64,000 nt of DNA from Bacillota bacterium (GTDB taxonomy: Bacteria; Bacillota; Clostridia; Christensenellales; Christensenellaceae), in the NCBI GenBank assembly GCA_023393165.1, contig JAEWMJ010000056.1, positions 1-64,000 of the forward strand. Reading direction: 5' to 3'. Numbering within the stretch: position 1 is the stretch's first letter; every line of letters starts with the position of its first letter. A program made the translations under genes and the position numbers. Under the pieces are notes generated by a model. That model was given only the letters and a program-made list of their open reading frames with translations, was not told where the DNA came from and did no database searches. Shown here piece by piece: positions 60,978-64,000 of this stretch.

Positions 60978-61113
60978 GATATCTGCCCCCTTTTCGTATT
61001 TGCTAATATGGTGAAACTGTTGAACGCAGCAATTTAGTTGAATCTACGCGTACAGCCTTTCAATCAAAAACAATAAATTTCTAATATTCAGCAATGTATT
61101 AATGCAAATAAAA

Positions 61114-61163
61114 GGGTGCACTAAAATTTGATTACATATAGACATGCATCAATAAGTGCACCC
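61114..61163 (-). terminator. Terminator-like inverted repeat after structured element B
   Basis: GGGTGCACT (61114-61122) and AGTGCACCC (61155-61163) pair perfectly around a 32-nt loop. On the minus strand it is followed by TTTTATTT. It would end a transcript coming from the element at 61190-61490 before the excisionase gene. Confidence 0.6.
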
Positions 61164-61189
61164 AAATACTGCATTCCGTTTTAGTTTTT

Positions 61190-61490
61190 AAGGTTCACCG
61201 GACAGCAGCGGGCCGCTGCTTCATAGGAATCACACCTCCCCCCATACTGATGGCGGGCCGTCCCTTGACATCATGTTAGCCAGACGGAAGTATCATAATC
61301 CGGTGCATGAGGTCATCGCCAGCAGACCAGCCACGGCCTGCCTGCGGCATAATATTTATCGCTCTCCCTTTTACCGGGGTCATGGCGTATTTGCCGCATG
61401 GCTTGTCCTTTCGGCTCATGCATCGAAGGTATCCGGTTTACCGTATGAAATTTTCAAGATTCATGCGGGATATTAAAATATCCCTCTAAT
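61190..61490 (-). ncRNA. Conserved structured element B upstream of xis-int
   Basis: Read on the minus strand, this region shares the same ordered blocks as 55500-55805, ending in GGGGGAGGTG, ATTCCTATGA and a GC-rich hairpin (AGCAGCGG/CCGCTGCT, 61204-61220). A terminator-like repeat follows at 61114. The only frames inside are shadows or a 9-codon peptide after the GGGGGAGGTG block. Repetition in front of a second xis-int pair argues for a function in the life cycle of such elements. Confidence 0.5.
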
Positions 61491-61522
61491 AATCAGCAGA
61501 TTTTTACCGCATTTGTTGCTCC

Positions 61523-61945
61523 TTAAAAATTATCTTTTAAAGAAGTTTTGATATTTTTTAAGGCTCGCTCTATAGAGCGCGATATTTGACTTTTATTCAC
61601 TCCTTCAATCTGTGCAATCCGTGTTTTACTCAAGCCAAGAAAAAAGTAAGCGAATATCCGTTTGGCTTGTTTCTCCGGAAGGCTGTTGATCGCTGCATAC
61701 AATTCCTGAATGCTCAATTTTTGCTCGTAGATTTCCTCCGGAGATAATGCAAACAGAACAATAGCTTTTCCAATGCCATCATCTGCATCGAGTGAATAAT
61801 ATGCGCCATGAACACGCCTGCGTTCGTAGTCCGCATGATCTTTATGTTTAAATTGTTTAAGTAGTTGAACAATATCGTCTGGAACTTCAATATAGGAGTC
61901 AGACAGGTAGAAGGGATAATAGTCCTTTAAATTGATTGTTTTCAT
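61523..61945 (-). CDS. Sigma-70 region-4-like protein of an integrative element
   Basis: The protein has 140 residues. The C-terminal 50 residues form a sigma-4-type helix-turn-helix: 'LPEKQAKRIFAYFFLGLSKTRIAQIEGVNKSQISRSIERALKNI' in sequence blocks. Upstream parts are not like region 2. Proteins of this type precede xis-int in Tn916-like elements and act as transcription activators. It is followed by structured element B, then by the excisionase and integrase genes, all on the same strand. Confidence 0.8.
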   Translation of the reverse strand: MKTINLKDYYPFYLSDSYIEVPDDIVQLLKQFKHKDHADYERRRVHGAYYSLDADDGIGKAIVLFALSPEEIYEQKLSIQELYAAINSLPEKQAKRIFAYFFLGLSKTRIAQIEGVNKSQISRSIERALKNIKTSLKDNF

Positions 61946-61998
61946 TTTTAAAACCTCCGTTTTGAAATTTTTATAGAAAAACCAAAACAGAGGGTTTG

Positions 61999-62074
61999 GC
62001 GGCGATCTTGCGCATTGTTTGATTGCCGCTTTATAAACAAAAAGACCCAGGAAGGCTTTGACCTTTACCTGGGT
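61999..62074 (-). other. Two hairpins upstream of the sigma-like gene
   Basis: GCGGCGATC (61999-62007) pairs with GATTGCCGC (62021-62029) with one G-U pair. ACCCAGG (62045-62051) pairs with CCTGGGT (62068-62074), followed on the minus strand by TCTTTTTGTTT, so the latter may be a terminator. The remaining stretch up to 62512 is AT-rich and shows no gene. Confidence 0.5.
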
Positions 62075-62512
62075 GCTTTGACTAATATCACATTCATGGC
62101 TTATATGAGTAACAATTAATTCGTAATTTATATGAACTTTTAGTTCGTTATAATGACAAAAGTATATATCTCTTAAACTACAGCTTTTTTTAATCTTCTT
62201 TGAAAACGAAAAATGCTACTCATATATTTAGAAAGCAATAGTATTATAATAATTCGCATCAAAATTACCTGCCTTGGAAGTTGGTTTTTGATTTATAAGG
62301 ACCTTCTTCTGAGGAAATTTTTAAGACATGCTCAAGATGCGATTTGAGTTACTACCCCATAATTACCTCCTAACAAATTTCTTTAAAAAAATGTATAAAA
62401 AATAAACCTGCCGATTTTGGATTTTTTCCAACAGATTCTGGATAAACTCGCACTATAGGCCGTTCGATTGTTTGCAATCTTTATGCTAAACTAAATACGG
62501 AGGTAAACTATA

Positions 62513-62833
62513 GTGCTAAATAATTATGAAACTCTCGGTAAGATTCTTAAGTCAGTTCGTATTGGAAAAAAACTGAGCCAAGATCAAACAGCAAAAATAC
62601 TGGAAATCAGCACCCGTCATTATCAATACATTGAAAATGACGAGAAAAAGCCGGGGTACGATCTGCTATGTCGGATTATATACAAGCTCAGCATATCACC
62701 CGACGCAATCTTCTATCCGCAAAACGAGATAAACAACCCCATGCTTGTTTCACTCTTTCAAAAGATACGGCTATGCGAGGAACACCAAATTGCTGTAATT
62801 CATGCAACAACGGAAGCTCTTCTTAAAATGTAA
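62513..62833 (+). CDS. XRE-family transcriptional regulator
   Basis: The protein has 106 residues. The HTH occupies about 8-62: 'LGKILKSVRIGKKLSQDQTAKIL', 'STRHYQYIENDEKKPGYDLL'. The start is GTG with GGAGGT 7 bp upstream. A short tail without motif follows. It is divergently arranged to the sigma-like gene and may be the element's repressor. Confidence 0.88.
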   Translation: MLNNYETLGKILKSVRIGKKLSQDQTAKILEISTRHYQYIENDEKKPGYDLLCRIIYKLSISPDAIFYPQNEINNPMLVSLFQKIRLCEEHQIAVIHATTEALLKM

Positions 62834-62952
62834 TATTACTTAGTGGAATAGATATCCGTAGTCAAAAATGTCACTATTTAAGTACTCATCGCCATCCCTT
62901 CTGGGGAGGATTATAGATTTATTTAAACGAGTATCTCAATCACGATCAAAAT

Positions 62953-62990
62953 AAGAGGATGGTTACTCAACATGCGGCAACCATCCTCTT
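62953..62990 (+). terminator. Bidirectional terminator
   Basis: AAGAGGATGGTT (62953-62964) pairs perfectly with AACCATCCTCTT (62979-62990) around a 14-nt loop, with a T-rich 3' side on the plus strand. It closes the element region towards the export genes at 63.1 kb. Confidence 0.8.
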
Positions 62991-63095
62991 TTATATTTAA
63001 ATTTTATTTTAATTAAATAGTTGCCCACGCGTATTTATTGTCTTATACCTTTTCAAGAACAATTATCATTGATTCACTCATTTAAGGCTATTGTT

Positions 63096-63569
63096 TCACC
63101 AAAGTGAAAAGAGCATCTTACCTCTGATGGACTGTATTGTTATAGGGCCAATCACTCGGCTGTCCGCACTGTTGTCCCTGTTGTCCCCCATTACAAACAC
63201 GTTGCCCTGAGGTATAACCAGCGGAGCCATTGAATCTTTCTTCTCGGTTGGATATTGATACTTCTGGTCAAGTGCTTGATCATTGATATAAACAATGCCT
63301 CCCTTGATTTCTAATTTTTCACCCGGCAGTCCTATCACACGTTTCACGATTTCCATTTGCTCGGGCGAATCTAGTACGATAATATCTCCACGAACCGGCG
63401 TATAATCAACCTTATATATCACAATAAATTCTCCGTCGTGCAAAGTGGGATACATTGAAAGTCCTGATACATTTACAAATTCAAAAACAAAGATCCGCAG
63501 CAGAATGACCGCTGCAACTATGACTAAAAATAGTATCCAGAATTTATCTTTTTTCTTTACTGCCTCCAT
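63096..63569 (-). CDS. lepB: Signal peptidase I, second copy
   Basis: The ATG at 63569 is preferred because GGAGGT lies 9 bp upstream; an in-frame GTG at 63578 directly touches that site. The protein has about 157 residues: membrane helix, catalytic Ser in 'SGLSMYPT', Lys in 'VKRVIGLPGE' and 'MGDNRDNSADSR'. It is closely similar to the enzyme at 14463 and likewise follows an FtsX/MacB-type permease. Confidence 0.93.
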   Translation of the reverse strand: MEAVKKKDKFWILFLVIVAAVILLRIFVFEFVNVSGLSMYPTLHDGEFIVIYKVDYTPVRGDIIVLDSPEQMEIVKRVIGLPGEKLEIKGGIVYINDQALDQKYQYPTEKKDSMAPLVIPQGNVFVMGDNRDNSADSRVIGPITIQSIRGKMLFSLW

Positions 63570-63619
63570 ATGATTCACACCTCCAGCTTTGAAGATTAAT
63601 CAGCACTATTATTACGGCA

Positions 63620-64000
63620 TCAACTGCCTCCACGCATGGCTTCAAGCGGGCTGGTTTTTGTGGCCTTATATGCGGGCCAAACGCCGGACAAAATGCCCAC
63701 ACCCGCCGCGATCGCCAGCGCCATCAGTGCCAGCCAAGCGGGTATCTGCACAGACATGCCCGACGTGAAATAGATGCCTAAAAAGGAACCCTCTCCCCCG
63801 CCCGAACTGATAATAAATGCGGATATATAACTTACGGCTATTCCGATCAAACCGCCAATCAAACCAATCATAGCAGCTTCGGCAAGAAAAAGAAGGCGGA
63901 TTTTTCGAATTTTCATTCCCAGTACCTTCATAATCCCGATATCCCTCCTGCGCTCCAGAATGCTGGCGTACATGGTGTTTGCGATGCCGATTGCCGAAAC
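63620..64000 (-). CDS. FtsX/MacB-type ABC permease, C-terminal part, cut by the right window edge
   Basis: The frame is open to the edge. The 126 visible residues hold the last three membrane helices, with 'ERRRDIGIMKVLGMKIRK' and the end 'KTSPLEAMRGGS'. They match the permease at 13067 closely in protein, but the DNA has diverged by roughly a quarter by eye. Together with the signal peptidase it is an inverted second copy of the gene pair at 13.1-14.9 kb. Confidence 0.9.
   Translation of the reverse strand, partial: VSAIGIANTMYASILERRRDIGIMKVLGMKIRKIRLLFLAEAAMIGLIGGLIGIAVSYISAFIISSGGGEGSFLGIYFTSGMSVQIPAWLALMALAIAAGVGILSGVWPAYKATKTSPLEAMRGGS

Noticed and set aside
61273..61489. Plus-strand small proteins in element B
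   Set aside because: They are antisense to the conserved blocks, lack ribosome binding sites and have no counterpart at element A.
52421..62512. CRISPR array or cas genes in the mobile region
   Set aside because: No regularly spaced direct repeats and no Cas-like proteins were seen; the repeats present are single hairpins.

Overview
The window looks like the chromosome of an anaerobic Clostridia-type Bacillota. The evidence is Gram-positive style lipoproteins, OmpR-type two-component and ABC modules, strong AGGAGG-type ribosome binding sites, many corrinoid methyl-transfer proteins, molybdenum hydroxylases without oxygen chemistry, and Tn916-like integration modules. Base composition is a mosaic: AT-rich at 1-4.3 kb and 14.9-20 kb, GC-richer in the catabolic island at 21-52 kb, mixed in the mobile-element debris at 52-62 kb.

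Region 1 (1-14.95 kb) is an envelope/export locus. It holds a family of related lipoproteins (two complete, one cut by the window edge, two remnants), a two-component system, two ABC-2-type permeases, two ABC ATPases, a large exported protein with a C-terminal anchor, an FtsX/MacB-type permease and a signal peptidase I. Identical three-fold 11-bp repeats lie in front of the response regulator gene and in front of one lipoprotein gene, so the lipoprotein is probably a target of the regulator. A second permease-signal peptidase pair lies in opposite orientation at the right edge (63.1-64 kb).

Region 2 (15.2-20.4 kb) is a tyrosine recombinase followed by a cassette bounded by 30-bp inverted repeats. 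Inside are two convergent genes, an ATP-grasp ligase and a STAND/TPR ATPase, each starting 17 bp inside one repeat. A promoter sits just outside the right repeat and points inward. This is the layout of an invertible gene switch. Both genes carry an in-frame stop codon in the sequence as given.

Region 3 (20.6-52.1 kb) is the most striking part. It is a long, mostly minus-strand island with four corrinoid proteins (one fused to a GNAT acetyltransferase), three UroD/MtaA-type methyltransferases (one fused to a thioredoxin-like domain), two MtmB-type methylamine methyltransferase homologues that lack pyrrolysine, two ferredoxin/ASKHA corrinoid activators, a CobW-type GTPase, a DUF1638 protein, two aminohydrolases (one guanine-deaminase-like), a BMP/purine-nucleoside-type ABC importer, two complete sets of xanthine-dehydrogenase-type molybdenum hydroxylases and a YheO-type regulator. 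Read together, the genes could import an N-methylated purine or similar N-heterocycle, deaminate it, oxidise the ring and pass the methyl group to corrinoid and on to one-carbon metabolism. This is an inference from gene content.

Region 4 (52.7-62.9 kb) is integrative-element material: integrase and HerA-type ATPase remnants, a DUF6076-like protein, two xis-int modules, a nuclease-like cargo gene, a tRNA-Ser 3' fragment marking an attachment site, an ATP-dependent DNA ligase, a sigma-factor-like protein and an XRE regulator. Each xis-int module is preceded by a related, apparently non-coding, structured element of about 300 nt.
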